Notes: a model not told the origin generated them from the letters alone. Shown: positions 54,538-63,998, numbered from the stretch's first letter. The stretch is 64,000 nucleotides of DNA from Croceitalea dokdonensis DOKDO 023 (GCF_001306415.1 NZ_LDJX01000007.1:62001-126000), one strand, 5' to 3'. Numbers and translations: made by a program.

Positions 54538-56418
54538 TCAATCGTCACAGTCTTCAAAATCAGGGAAGTTTGAAAATTGTAACGCCGAGCCTGATGCAAA
54601 ATTTTCACAATTGGTTACACTGCCCAGATCCCAATTGGACAGGTCTTGATCGAATGCCGTAGCATCACGAAACATATTTTCAACATCGGTTACATTACCA
54701 ACATTCCAATTAGAAATATCTTGGTTGAATGTCTCTGCGTTTCTGAACATACCACGCATTGTAGTGACGTTTGAAACATTCCATTGAGCAATATTGCCGT
54801 TAAAGGCTCTTGCTCCAAAAAACATATTGCTCATCGAAGTTACACTAACCGTGTTCCATCTTGAAATATCAGTATTGAATGAATTTGCGAGAAGGAACAT
54901 ATCGCTCATATCGACGACATTGAAAACCCCCCACTCAGAGATGTCTTGATTGAATGAAGTTGAACGGCTGAACATTCCCGACATGTTAGTAACCTTTCGG
55001 ACATCCCATCTTGAAATATCGGCATTGAACATTGATGTTGAACTGAACATGCCACCCATATCAATGACATTAGAAACATCCCAAAGAAGGACATCAGGAT
55101 TAAATGACCTTGCAGCATAGAACATACTTGACATATCTGATACACCGGAGACCGCCCAATTGGAAATAGTGCCATTAAAAGCATCGGCTCCAGAGAACAT
55201 TTCATTCATATTGGTGACGTTCGAAACATCCCAGTTGGGTAAATCTTGATTGAACACTGAGGCTCTTTTGAACATCTTTTGCATGTCCGTTACATTCGAA
55301 ACATTCCAACCAGAAATATCGGCATTGAACGCTTTTGCATCGGAAAACATTTCGTGCATATCCGTGACATTGCCAACATTCCATCCGGAAATATCAGCAT
55401 TGAATAGTGGTGCGAATCTGAACATACCGCTCATATCTGTAACACTGAAAACGTTCCAATTAGAGATATCACTATTGAATTCTCTTGCACTAAGAAACAT
55501 ATTCGACATATTCGTAACGTTCGAGACATCCCAATTTGAAATACCCATCTTCTCAAAAATATTTGTAATGACCCCCTCAAACATGCTGGACATATTGGTA
55601 ACATCTTTTATGTTGGGCGGGTGGGGTGCTGAATACTCTTTTATTCCAGAATTCTTAAAGTAAGCTCCGGCATTTCCCAGTCTAAGGTCTCCCCACTGTA
55701 AAATATCCTGGAGCCGAGCACCGGTCTCAACTTTGTCAAAACTAAATCCTTTAATCGTGCCTGTAATGGTCACCGTTTTGAACCCTTCTGTCTGATAGGT
55801 ATGTTGCGCCTGCGAATCATCAAAAGAGGTTACGGTTTGTATTGGAGTACCATCGCCCCAATCGACAATAAAATCATACTCGGTAACATCTTCGGCTGTA
55901 CTTTCATAGAGGGGCAAACGTACCGTCATCCAGTCAAATGTGGTATCATTAAAGTCTTGGACATGCCATTGCGAAATAAAGGGAATAGCTGCTTCATCTA
56001 CATCTATGATATTAAAAACAAAACTAGCAGTACGGACGAGTCCACCAGAGCTTACCTGAACCAGACCTGAAATGGTTTCCCGCCTTTCAAAATCAAATAC
56101 CGATGCATCTGTTACCACAAGTTCGCCTTGCTGATTAAGAGACAAGGCGCCCGAAAAGGAAATCTCGACTAAATCAAAAACTAGTGCGTCGGTCAAGTTT
56201 TCTTGAGTGACATCAAACTGAGCAATGACGCTCTGGTTTTCAGGATTTTCAACGATGTCGGCGGTCAGGTCAACAATGGTAAGTATAGGGTTTTCCGGTG
56301 GTGTTTCTATTGATTCTTCCGGTACTGGTGACACCTCTGGCGCTACCTCATCTTTACTACACGAAATAGCTACAAGAAAGAGCAGTATAACAGTAAACTT
56401 GAAATGGTATTTCTTCAT
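54538..56418 (-). CDS. BspA-like repeat lipoprotein, paralogue 2
   Basis: A 626-residue lipoprotein from ATG 56418 (lipobox FLVAISC-SKDE). The domain order repeats that of the downstream paralogue: cadherin-like part (LTADIVENPENQSVIAQFDV, FDFERRETISGLVQV), PKD-like part (FIVDWGDGTP, HTYQTEGFKTVTITGTIKGF) and then 13 BspA/DUF285 repeats of 25 residues. It is the first gene of a pair (58 bp gap) and is preceded by copy 1 of the conserved regulatory element. Confidence 0.9.
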   Translation of the reverse strand: MKKYHFKFTVILLFLVAISCSKDEVAPEVSPVPEESIETPPENPILTIVDLTADIVENPENQSVIAQFDVTQENLTDALVFDLVEISFSGALSLNQQGELVVTDASVFDFERRETISGLVQVSSGGLVRTASFVFNIIDVDEAAIPFISQWHVQDFNDTTFDWMTVRLPLYESTAEDVTEYDFIVDWGDGTPIQTVTSFDDSQAQHTYQTEGFKTVTITGTIKGFSFDKVETGARLQDILQWGDLRLGNAGAYFKNSGIKEYSAPHPPNIKDVTNMSSMFEGVITNIFEKMGISNWDVSNVTNMSNMFLSAREFNSDISNWNVFSVTDMSGMFRFAPLFNADISGWNVGNVTDMHEMFSDAKAFNADISGWNVSNVTDMQKMFKRASVFNQDLPNWDVSNVTNMNEMFSGADAFNGTISNWAVSGVSDMSSMFYAARSFNPDVLLWDVSNVIDMGGMFSSTSMFNADISRWDVRKVTNMSGMFSRSTSFNQDISEWGVFNVVDMSDMFLLANSFNTDISRWNTVSVTSMSNMFFGARAFNGNIAQWNVSNVTTMRGMFRNAETFNQDISNWNVGNVTDVENMFRDATAFDQDLSNWDLGSVTNCENFASGSALQFSNFPDFEDCDD

Positions 56419-56462
56419 GCGATTCTTTATTTTGGCCATTTTCTTTAGTTTTAATTATCACA

Positions 56463-56539
56463 ACTAAAATATTGTGAACCAAAGGGTTGTTTGTGCATGA
56501 AAATCCCTGTATTTTTTTCTAGGTGTTTTCCCTGATATA
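56463..56539 (-). promoter_or_regulatory. Conserved regulon element, copy 1, ahead of the BspA pair
   Basis: Two blocks lie upstream of the minus-strand ATG at 56418. The proximal block is ATTGTGAACCAAAGGGTT (56471-56488, containing AACC-N4-GGTT). The distal block has core CTAGGTGTTTTCCCT (56519-56533) inside 56517-56539. Both recur, in order and with equal spacing, ahead of the collagen-like gene. Shared sequence over about 75 bp in otherwise unrelated intergenic DNA indicates a promoter with a regulator site. Confidence 0.75.
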
Positions 56540-56686
56540 AGACCCTTAAGGAAAATTTGAATGACTGTTTTAGCTACTTTTCAATTTAGTTTTACAGGGT
56601 TTTTCTGGAAGACAATCCAGACTCTGTAGGCCATATTTCTTGCCTTAGATTTTTGTGACTGAATTTTTTAGAAGGGATATCATAAA

Positions 56687-56712
56687 AAAACCGAAACACT
56701 TGTTTCGGTTTT
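56687..56712 (-). terminator. Terminator of the collagen-like gene
   Basis: AACCGAAACA (56689-56698) pairs with TGTTTCGGTT (56701-56710). On the minus strand the hairpin is followed by a T run. It separates the collagen-like gene from the BspA pair, supporting separate promoters. Confidence 0.85.
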
Positions 56713-56734
56713 CCTTAAAAACAGTTTTTTTGAT

Positions 56735-57358
56735 TTAATGATCAAGCCCCAAATAATCCATTACCTCAAAGTATGTCATTTTTGAAAAGTCAGGATAACT
56801 ATTTTTACCCGTTGTATTGCTAGTAGATTCAATGACAACCACCTTTAATAAATCAAGGGCGCCAGCCGGGATAGAAAAAGAACTACCGTCTGCAGGATCC
56901 ACAAAATTCATGATATAAAAACCTGGAGATATATCGGCAGCTATACTAAAAGGAAGAAAAAAACCGATCGCCGGTAGCGGGTACCAATTATTATTTCGTT
57001 TTACATAACCAAGAACCACGTCATTATCAATGACTGATTGGGTTAATTCTGGAATGTTTTGCCCATATAGTGTCCCCGAGACATTTGAAATATCAAATAT
57101 ATATGAATTTACATTTGCATTTCCATCAGCTCCATCTTGCCCATCTTGACCATCTTCTCCGTCTTGACCATCTGTACCATTGGCACCATCTTGTCCATCT
57201 TCACCGTCCGCTCCGTTCTGGCCAGGAGGTCCTTGTTCTCCTTGAGGTCCTGGTGCGCCATCCATGCCGTCCATACCATCTTCTGCACTACAGGATAAGG
57301 CAAGTATTACAATACTCCCGATTAAATAATACTTCAGTTTTAAAAGTGTTGTTTTCAT
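56735..57358 (-). CDS. Collagen-like lipoprotein
   Basis: A 207-residue lipoprotein (lipobox VILALSC-SAED). Directly after the anchor come 17 Gly-X-Y triplets (residues about 27-78) rich in GxD (GQDGEDGQDGQDGADG), able to form a collagen triple helix. A 130-residue C-terminal domain with FDISNVSGTLYGQNIPEL and WYPLPAIGFFLPFS follows; such globular domains typically trimerise the helix. It is a probable surface stalk. Copy 2 of the regulatory element lies upstream. Confidence 0.88.
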   Translation of the reverse strand: MKTTLLKLKYYLIGSIVILALSCSAEDGMDGMDGAPGPQGEQGPPGQNGADGEDGQDGANGTDGQDGEDGQDGQDGADGNANVNSYIFDISNVSGTLYGQNIPELTQSVIDNDVVLGYVKRNNNWYPLPAIGFFLPFSIAADISPGFYIMNFVDPADGSSFSIPAGALDLLKVVVIESTSNTTGKNSYPDFSKMTYFEVMDYLGLDH

Positions 57359-57394
57359 GATTCAAAATTTTAGTGATTTAACTTTTTTTACACT

Positions 57395-57471
57395 ACTAAA
57401 GTATTGTGAACCAAAGGGTTAATTATGAGTGAAAATCCCCGTATTTTTTTCTAGGTGTTTTCCCTAATATT
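57395..57471 (-). promoter_or_regulatory. Conserved regulon element, copy 2, ahead of the collagen-like gene
   Basis: ATTGTGAACCAAAGGGTT (57403-57420) and core CTAGGTGTTTTCCCT (57451-57465), with the intervening GAAAATCCCCGTATTTTTTT, match copy 1 base for base over most of 75 bp with no gap. The ATG is at 57358. Confidence 0.75.
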
Positions 57472-57560
57472 AAGTGAAAGCCTGCATTTTAACGATTTCA
57501 AAAGCGTTTTATCTGACTCAATCTTTTGAAAGACTAGATGAAAAGAAACTTTTAAAAAGC

Positions 57561-58193
57561 TTAACCCAATAAACCTTTTTCTAAAGCTACGCGAACCAGT
57601 CCGGCTGTATTTCGTACCCCAAGTTTCTGCGTAAGATTGTTGCGGTGGCTTTCCACTGTTTTTGGACTTATAAAGAGCTTCTCAGATATCTCTTGTGTAG
57701 TATGTTCTTTAACAATGAGTGACAAGACTTCTTTTTCTCGTCTCGTTAATTTAGGTATAAAGGAAGTAGTGGAATTACCGATGCTGTCGTTCAATAAAAT
57801 GTCCTTGATTTCTAGAGGTAAGTACTGTTTTCCGCCGCAAACCGTTTCAATCGCCCTTATCAATTCTGCTTTACCGGTATTTTTGAGTAAATAACCCTTG
57901 GCCCCATTTCTGAGCATATTTTTAATGAAACCGGTTTCGCTATAATTGGATAAAGCCAAAATCGCCAGATCAGGATATTTTTTTATTAGGGTTTTACATA
58001 TATCGATACCGTTGACATCTGGTAGATTAATATCCAGCAACAAAACATCAGGCACTTCAGCTTCGATTTCACCTAATAGTTGTTTTCCCAAGTTATAGGT
58101 CGCAGTGATACCAATATTTTCAACATCTTCCAACATGCTTTCTATACCCTTTAATACCATATTGTGATCATCGAGAACCGCTACCTTTATCAT
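57561..58193 (-). CDS. NarL/LuxR-type response regulator
   Basis: A 210-residue two-component regulator. The receiver domain has acidic Asp8/Asp9, phospho-acceptor Asp54 (VLLLDINLPDVNG), Ser in LALSNYSE and Lys in GYLLKNTGK. The DNA-binding domain (about 145-205) shows LTRREKEVLSLIVKEHTTQEI and SPKTVESHRNNLTQKLGV. Its ATG overlaps the kinase stop by 4 bp, so the two are coupled. The conserved elements at three nearby promoters are natural candidate targets. Confidence 0.95.
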   Translation of the reverse strand: MIKVAVLDDHNMVLKGIESMLEDVENIGITATYNLGKQLLGEIEAEVPDVLLLDINLPDVNGIDICKTLIKKYPDLAILALSNYSETGFIKNMLRNGAKGYLLKNTGKAELIRAIETVCGGKQYLPLEIKDILLNDSIGNSTTSFIPKLTRREKEVLSLIVKEHTTQEISEKLFISPKTVESHRNNLTQKLGVRNTAGLVRVALEKGLLG

Positions 58194-60094
58194 ATTTCAT
58201 TCATTTTATTCAGGTCTAGGGCTATTTGTGTGGTTGTACCATTTTCACTACTGTCAATATCCAATTCGGCCTTTAAAAAATCAACCCTTGATTTAATATT
58301 TTGCAAGCCTATTCCCGTTGAATTATTTGATGGATCAAAACCCATGCCATTATCTTCAACAGTAATGGTCAGTTTGTCTCCATGGTTATTTATTTGCACC
58401 ATAGCTTCTGAAGCTTTGGCATGTTTTAGGATATTATTGATAAGCTCTTGTACGATACGGTAAATTGCCGTTTCGTTTTCCTTCTTTAGATTGACCCTGT
58501 TCCCAAAATGTTGAAAGCTGATATTTACCTTTTTAAGCGTATTCTGCTTATTGCAAAATTGTTCTAAGGCTTCGGTCAAATCGAACCGGGTCAATGAGGG
58601 TGGTGCCAAATTATGAGAAATCCTTCGCACCTGTTCCACTGCATTATCCAACATGTTCAACGCTTCGCCATAATCTTCTTTTTCCTTAGGTGAAAAGCCT
58701 TTTTGGCCAATGCTACTGATTTTATATTTGATGACCGCCAAGTCACCATTGATACCATCATGTAAATCTTGGGCCAGACGATTGCGTTCATTCTCTTCAC
58801 CATCTATCAAGGCCTCAAGTTTTACAAGCTCTTGTTTTGTCCGTAATGCTAAAATCTCATTGGCTTTTGATTTTTGCCGTTGTTTAAAAAACAAAGCTGA
58901 AGAGATGAGGGCCAATAACAAAAATCCCCCTAAGGCGTAGGCCAACACCTTTTCATTTTCTTTTTTTAGAATGATATTCTCTTGCTGCTCTAGCTGTAAA
59001 CTTTGCTCACTAATTTCTGCCTCTTTTTGCTTGGTTTCAAATGATTTCTCGTAATAATTGATTTGATTCAAATAGGTTTCATTCAAAATGGAATCTCTGA
59101 AAATCAAATGTTTATTCAAATAATCGTGGGCTTTTTTGAAATTTCCCTTCACCACTTCAACTTTTGAAAGTGTATAATAGGCCTTTTCTTGAATTTCCTT
59201 TAGACCATTCAGCCTCGCCATTTCAACCGCACGATTTAAATAATCAATTGATTTTGAATAATCTTGCAACTCGGCATGTCCCTCTCCCAATTTAGTCAGA
59301 ATTTCTACCCGAAAATATTCGTCATTTAGTTGCTCATTTATAGAAAGTGCATTTTCTAAAAAATCAATGGCTTGGTCAAAGGATTTATTCAAAAGATAAT
59401 ATTCACCGAAATTTCGTTGTACAAAAAAATCAAGTCGTTTGTCATCTATCATTTTTGATAGGCTATCAGCATTTTTAAAATACTCAAAAGCCTCTTTTAG
59501 ACTTCCAACCCTAGTTTCTGAAAGACCTAAATCCCCATATAAAAAACCCAAAAGTTTGGTCTCTTTTTTAGGCAAAAAACGTAATGACTTATTCAAGTAA
59601 TTGGCTTCTTTATCATACTTTTTTAATGAACTGAATAGGGCGGCAAGATTTTGTGAAGTTACTGCAACACTAGAGCTATCTTTAATAATTTCAAATACTT
59701 CTATCCCCTTTAAATAATTATCAACAGCTTTGTCGAAATCTCCCAAATATTGATGTATGTTACCGACATTGATAAAAGTTGCAGCTTTACCCTTGGGATA
59801 GTTGGCCAAATCGGCATAGCCCATTGACTCTTTATAATAGTATAGGGCAGAGTCGTATTCTGCAAGGTTTGAGTGTACTATACCACTATAGTTCAATGAG
59901 CGAAAAGCACCAAGATCGTAGTTCTCATCAAGACTTAAAGCTAAAGCTTGCCTATACGTTTGAAGGGCTCTTTTAGGGTCTGTGTTTTCAAAACTGTAAG
60001 CCTCATCCAATATTTCTTGAATACGCAAACTGTCTTGACCACACAAAGAACAATACACGAAGCAAAACAAAAAGAACAAATAGGGGATTTTCAT
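58190..60094 (-). CDS. TPR-containing sensor histidine kinase (HisKA_3)
   Basis: A 634-residue kinase with signal peptide ending YCSLCGQ. Periplasmic residues about 30-370 contain TPR repeats (ALYYYKESMGYADLANYPKGKA is one; quoted in part: YYYKESMGYADLANYPKG). A coiled coil precedes one membrane helix (about 385-403). The cytoplasmic part has the HisKA_3 box ERNRLAQDLHDGINGD with His445 and a HATPase domain (ELINNILKHAKAS, VEDNGMGFD, GIGLQNIKSR). The signal is unknown. It is the cognate partner of the overlapping response regulator. Confidence 0.94.
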   Translation of the reverse strand: MKIPYLFFLFCFVYCSLCGQDSLRIQEILDEAYSFENTDPKRALQTYRQALALSLDENYDLGAFRSLNYSGIVHSNLAEYDSALYYYKESMGYADLANYPKGKAATFINVGNIHQYLGDFDKAVDNYLKGIEVFEIIKDSSSVAVTSQNLAALFSSLKKYDKEANYLNKSLRFLPKKETKLLGFLYGDLGLSETRVGSLKEAFEYFKNADSLSKMIDDKRLDFFVQRNFGEYYLLNKSFDQAIDFLENALSINEQLNDEYFRVEILTKLGEGHAELQDYSKSIDYLNRAVEMARLNGLKEIQEKAYYTLSKVEVVKGNFKKAHDYLNKHLIFRDSILNETYLNQINYYEKSFETKQKEAEISEQSLQLEQQENIILKKENEKVLAYALGGFLLLALISSALFFKQRQKSKANEILALRTKQELVKLEALIDGEENERNRLAQDLHDGINGDLAVIKYKISSIGQKGFSPKEKEDYGEALNMLDNAVEQVRRISHNLAPPSLTRFDLTEALEQFCNKQNTLKKVNISFQHFGNRVNLKKENETAIYRIVQELINNILKHAKASEAMVQINNHGDKLTITVEDNGMGFDPSNNSTGIGLQNIKSRVDFLKAELDIDSSENGTTTQIALDLNKMNEI

Positions 60095-60145
60095 TTTATG
60101 ATGTATTGGTTAAGGATTTCTCTTTGACAGTTACTTTTATAGGTG

Positions 60146-61063
60146 TTACCCACAATTGGGACCATATTTTCCACTGTACACCCTAAAATAACGTTTTCCG
60201 TTTAAAAAGGTCTTGTCATTATGGTCAATGGTGACTGTGTATTCATAAACCTCGCCGCTATTAAACGTTAATCGCAGTATAACATCACCGTTTTGTTCTA
60301 TCATAGTCCATGTGCCAGCACCGTTCGTATTACTACCATAACCCCCATTGTACCCCCCACCCGAAACACTCAAGCTATTGTATGCGGAGTGGTTAAAATA
60401 TCCTTGACCACATAGGTCAATTTTTACTTTTTTCCCATATCCACCAGTGCCATACGAAGTATGGGATTCCATATAGGTCAAGCGACAATTACTGAATTTT
60501 TTCACCCAATCTTTTGCTTCAGAATAGTTTATCGAATTCTCTGTTTCTAGATCAGGGTTTTCGAAGTAGGCAGATTTAGCAACTTCTAGACTTTTCTCAC
60601 GCAAGGAATTTGAAAATAAGCCTTCTGAAGCCGCGCTAATTATGGTAAGCCCGAGACCATAAACATTCAACACCCCGCAAATAAAAGCTTTGGCATTAGT
60701 ACCTGAAATGGTTCCAGTAAAGGTATTTCCAACTGTTTTAGAGTCAATGGTCTCGAAAGCACCAACGGGGAAAAATTTACTATTTGGCCCAATTTCAAAT
60801 TTTTGTGACAATTCTTTTTGAATGGCTGATATCGTAGTTAAATCATGGGTCGTTACCAAAATAAAACCGGGGGTGGTATCACTACCCATAAGATATCCGT
60901 TATCAATTTCTTGCCCTGACCAACCTTCGGGTATTTCAAATGAAAGCCCCAATTGTGGGTAAGTCACCAAATTATCTTGCTGAGCTTGACCATTTTTTAC
61001 TAAAACCAGCACCGTTAAAAGGGGGAAAAGTTGTGAGATAAAGTATTTACTAAGCTTAATCAT
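60146..61063 (-). CDS. Secreted protein of unknown function in the two-component operon
   Basis: A 305-residue exported protein (signal ending VLVKNGQAQ). Residues about 30-175 read YPQLGLSFEIPEGWSGQEID and FILVTTHDLTT, as in periplasmic proteins with a PsbP/DUF1795-like fold. A C-terminal domain (about 205-305) begins FSNCRLTYMESHTSYGTGGY and continues with KIDLCGQGYFNHSAYNSLSV and a Gly/Asn-rich loop, resembling a small lipocalin-like fold. It lies 51 bp upstream of the kinase gene on the same strand and could supply or bind its signal. Copy 3 of the regulatory element lies ahead of it. Confidence 0.7.
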   Translation of the reverse strand: MIKLSKYFISQLFPLLTVLVLVKNGQAQQDNLVTYPQLGLSFEIPEGWSGQEIDNGYLMGSDTTPGFILVTTHDLTTISAIQKELSQKFEIGPNSKFFPVGAFETIDSKTVGNTFTGTISGTNAKAFICGVLNVYGLGLTIISAASEGLFSNSLREKSLEVAKSAYFENPDLETENSINYSEAKDWVKKFSNCRLTYMESHTSYGTGGYGKKVKIDLCGQGYFNHSAYNSLSVSGGGYNGGYGSNTNGAGTWTMIEQNGDVILRLTFNSGEVYEYTVTIDHNDKTFLNGKRYFRVYSGKYGPNCG

Positions 61064-61428
61064 CCTATTTCATCTTATAGCGAAGTTCTAATGAAAAGAT
61101 GACGAATTTCTACATGAAATTACCTGAAAATAATTCTAGGGGTTTTCCCTGATATACTTGTTGAATTTAACCTATTTGCCATTATTAAATTGGTATAGTT
61201 AATTGGACTTTAGTCTTGATAAATGCGGACATGAAGAATTTTACTAAGGATAAAATCCTTAAGGAAATTTATGGTGGTGAATGGTTATTTACAAATCATG
61301 GAAAAACCAAATCATCCGTCAAAATAAGTCACTAAAATTACATTGGTAAAAAGGGATAAAAGTGCCCGTGTATTTATGTTATTAGGTGGTTGATAGCAAT
61401 GAATCATTATCAGATTTTTGGGCACTTG
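61064..61428. other. 365-bp gap holding regulatory element copy 3
   Basis: Apart from the conserved element at 61114-61156, it contains an 8-bp inverted repeat AAGTGCCC (61360-61367) and GGGCACTT (61420-61427), and a short hairpin CTAAGGAT/ATCCTTAA near 61244. No gene is seen. Confidence 0.5.
61114..61156 (-). promoter_or_regulatory. Conserved regulon element, copy 3, ahead of the kinase operon
   Basis: Core CTAGGGGTTTTCCCT (61136-61150) followed by GATATA, and ATGAAATTACCTGAAA on the gene side, align without gaps to the distal block of copies 1 and 2. The proximal AACC-N4-GGTT block is absent. The ATG is at 61063. Here the core is a clearer palindrome (AGGG...CCCT). Confidence 0.65.
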
Positions 61429-62907
61429 TTATCTGTTTTTAAGTATCGCTATGGTCTTATCAATCCATTTGTACGGTTTTATAGTCTTATCAAAATAGTA
61501 ATCAGGTTGTAGTCCTATATCATCAATTACATTGTCTGGTAAACGCTTACTTCTAGAAGTAGCAAATTTTATGTAGTATTGGCCACAAGGCGATTTAACA
61601 TAATTTAAATTTGACATATCTAGTGCCCCGTAGGTGGTTGTTCCAAATAATTTAACTTTTATACTGCGTCTTGCTGCAAGAACAAATTGTTCCGCAGTGC
61701 TTGCTACATAATTATTAATAATTACTCCAACATGCTTCGGATAGGTATAAATGGTATCAATTACAGTTTCTTTAATGGGAGAATTATCCAATGAAACAAA
61801 TTCCCCTTTAGGGGAGGAAAGTTTCTCATAAATACTTTGACACTCTTTTTGCATTTCAATAGGCTAATCTTTTCCTCCATATAGCTCTTTAATAAAACCT
61901 TCATTATTTGCAAAATCCAACCACATCTGAAGATTGGCCTCGGTTGCTAGGTACTCTACACCTATTTTTCTTATTGGATTGGTATATAAATAGGGCACCA
62001 GCTCTTCATAGCTTGCATCTCCGCCGCCGCCATTGTTTCTTATGTCGATTAGAAAATTAGGTGCATTTAGAATATCCAAATTATGGGCCTTAAGGAGACT
62101 GTCTATTTTCCGTTTTTCAGAAGGATTGAAACTTGGAATTCTAAGGTATACCGTACTAGTGTCTAGTTGTCTAAAATAGGGTTCTGTCGCCTCTATGGCC
62201 TCCAAATATCGGTCTACAATAGAGTTTGGTGATGATGGTGAAGACTTGCGTTTAAGGGAGATAAAATCCATGATTAAATAATCAGATTCCCATAGCTGAG
62301 CGTTTTCGATACTTTCTTCAGAATAATCGCCCTTGTAATACACTGCGGATGCATCTTCCTTTATCCTCAGTTTTATGTCTCCCTTCTGCCACTTGCTAGT
62401 ACCTGGATCAATAATAAAGCCGAAATACTCATCACCAATTTTCCTAATTCCAAATTTCGTACGGCTCGCTAACCCATATCCCTTCGAAATCAGCACTACT
62501 TTTTGTTGAAAGATATAAGTTGAATTCCTCTAAATTGAAGTCAATTTTTTTCCATTTTTTTTTGCTTTACGCTCTTGTTTAGGTGTACTATCCGCTTTAC
62601 TATCAGTTACTTTGGAAGGTAAAACGGCAAAGCCAAGATGGCCAGATCTAAAAAATTTCATCCATTCATCAATGGTTGCGGCACACTGTGTAATGTCAGA
62701 AATAGATGTTACTTTCTGTTCAAATAAAGCAGTATGTATCTTGTAAGCTTGAGGTTTGCCTGGCATATTCATGATTGTAGAAAAGCCGGCATCATTTTCC
62801 TCAAATACTTTCCTAGCCCACTCAAGTGTGGCCTTACAGTCACAAGTATGTGCAAAGCCATTGGAGGTTAGTTGAATTAAAACGACCAGGATAGTTATTT
62901 TTTTCAT
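61429..62907 (-). pseudogene. S41 family (C-terminal processing-like) peptidase gene, broken
   Basis: Three pieces form one flavobacterial S41 peptidase. Piece 1 (62907-62530) has a signal peptide, TCDCKATLEWARKVFEENDAG and FRSGHLGF. A shift near the A9 run around 62560-62568 opens WKKIDFNLEEFNLYLSTKSS and FEGIWVSEPYEI. A second shift near 62460 (an extra T in AAATTTGG) opens GIRKIGDEYFGFIID (62496-61864), with LIDIRNNGGGGDASYEEL. An in-frame TAG at 61864-61866 separates it from the last piece, which carries YVASTAEQFVLAARRSIKVK with the catalytic Ser region and ends at 61429. Its ATG overlaps the serine hydrolase stop by 4 bp. Confidence 0.85.
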
Positions 62908-63998
62908 TTTTTGCGCACATATGTTCTATCTAATCCTGTTTCTTTTTGCTGTAATCTATAGCCGTTAACAACATCTTCATTGTCAATATTAAACTTAAAT
63001 GTTACTTCTGGACGAAAGCCAATAATACTAAATTCAGTCTCTGTAATCGGTTTTAATTCAAATTGACCGCTATCCCACAGTCTCCCAAATTCAAAAGTAA
63101 TCTCCGATTCTCGTCCATCCCAAATATAGGTTCCCACATATTTTTTAAGTACTTCTTCGGGCAATTCAAAAGATTTCTCTATCGGTTGGTCATACAAAAT
63201 CTTACGAGCGTATTTAGCAGGACTAGTTGTGATTTTATTTTCAATATTTATAAGTTGAATAATCGTTTTATCAGTATCTAAATGTCTTTCAATAATCGTC
63301 AAATAACCAGCCCAACGACCTGTATGAAGAACTCTTTTACCATATAGACTATCGTTTCTAACGAACCAGCCAAATCCATAACCAGTTTCTTCCTTATTTT
63401 CTGTTGGATACGAGGAAAAAATTAATTTTTTGTTTTCGTTATTTACAAGTTCGTTACCGTAGAGTGCCCTATCCCACTTATATAGGTCTTTCAAATTAGA
63501 ATTAACCATTCCATCACCAACAATACCATCTAAATAAATGACTTTACTATCTTCAGGGGATTCATCAGGTACTATATTTCGCTTCAAGCTATCTGAATAA
63601 ATATAGCCTAGTGCATAATTATTTATTTTCTTTGGATTATATCTTCTCCGGTAAACAAAGCTATTGTCCATTTCAAGCGGTTCAAATATCTTTTCTTTCA
63701 AATAGTCCTCAAATGATTTTCCACTCACTCTTTCTATGATGGTACCAAGTATTAAATACCCTGTGTTGCTGTAGCTATATTTTTGATTCGGTTCAAATTC
63801 CTTTTTAGGCTTTAGTTTTGCAAAAATTTTAATCACATCCTCATTAGTTGCTATTTTAGATTTGTCCCAATTATCTTCCATAATATTCATATAATCAGGT
63901 AAACCACCGGTATGTATTAAAAGATTCTTTATAGTAACACCTGAGTAATGCTTTAATTCTGGTATGTACTTGCTAATCGGGTCATTATAAGAGAGCTT
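62904..63998 (-). CDS. Serine hydrolase of the beta-lactamase/PBP family, 5' end outside window
   Basis: The minus-strand frame is open to the right edge; before the ATG at 63890 it reads KNLLIHTGGLPDYMNIMEDN, typical of the family, so that ATG is internal. The Tyr-x-Asn motif appears as YSYSNTGYLILG and the third motif as HTGRWAGY. The N-terminal Ser-x-x-Lys motif must lie beyond the window. Such class C beta-lactamase-like enzymes act on peptides or esters and are rarely true beta-lactamases. Coupled to the broken S41 gene downstream. Confidence 0.88.
   Translation of the reverse strand, partial: KLSYNDPISKYIPELKHYSGVTIKNLLIHTGGLPDYMNIMEDNWDKSKIATNEDVIKIFAKLKPKKEFEPNQKYSYSNTGYLILGTIIERVSGKSFEDYLKEKIFEPLEMDNSFVYRRRYNPKKINNYALGYIYSDSLKRNIVPDESPEDSKVIYLDGIVGDGMVNSNLKDLYKWDRALYGNELVNNENKKLIFSSYPTENKEETGYGFGWFVRNDSLYGKRVLHTGRWAGYLTIIERHLDTDKTIIQLINIENKITTSPAKYARKILYDQPIEKSFELPEEVLKKYVGTYIWDGRESEITFEFGRLWDSGQFELKPITETEFSIIGFRPEVTFKFNIDNEDVVNGYRLQQKETGLDRTYVRKK

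Noticed and set aside
61854-61866. TAG in the S41 gene as a recoded codon
   Set aside because: The same gene also has two frameshifts, so decay is simpler than stop-codon recoding.
62904-63998. Beta-lactamase
   Set aside because: The motifs are those of the broad serine hydrolase family and context gives no resistance role; the Ser-x-x-Lys motif is outside the window.
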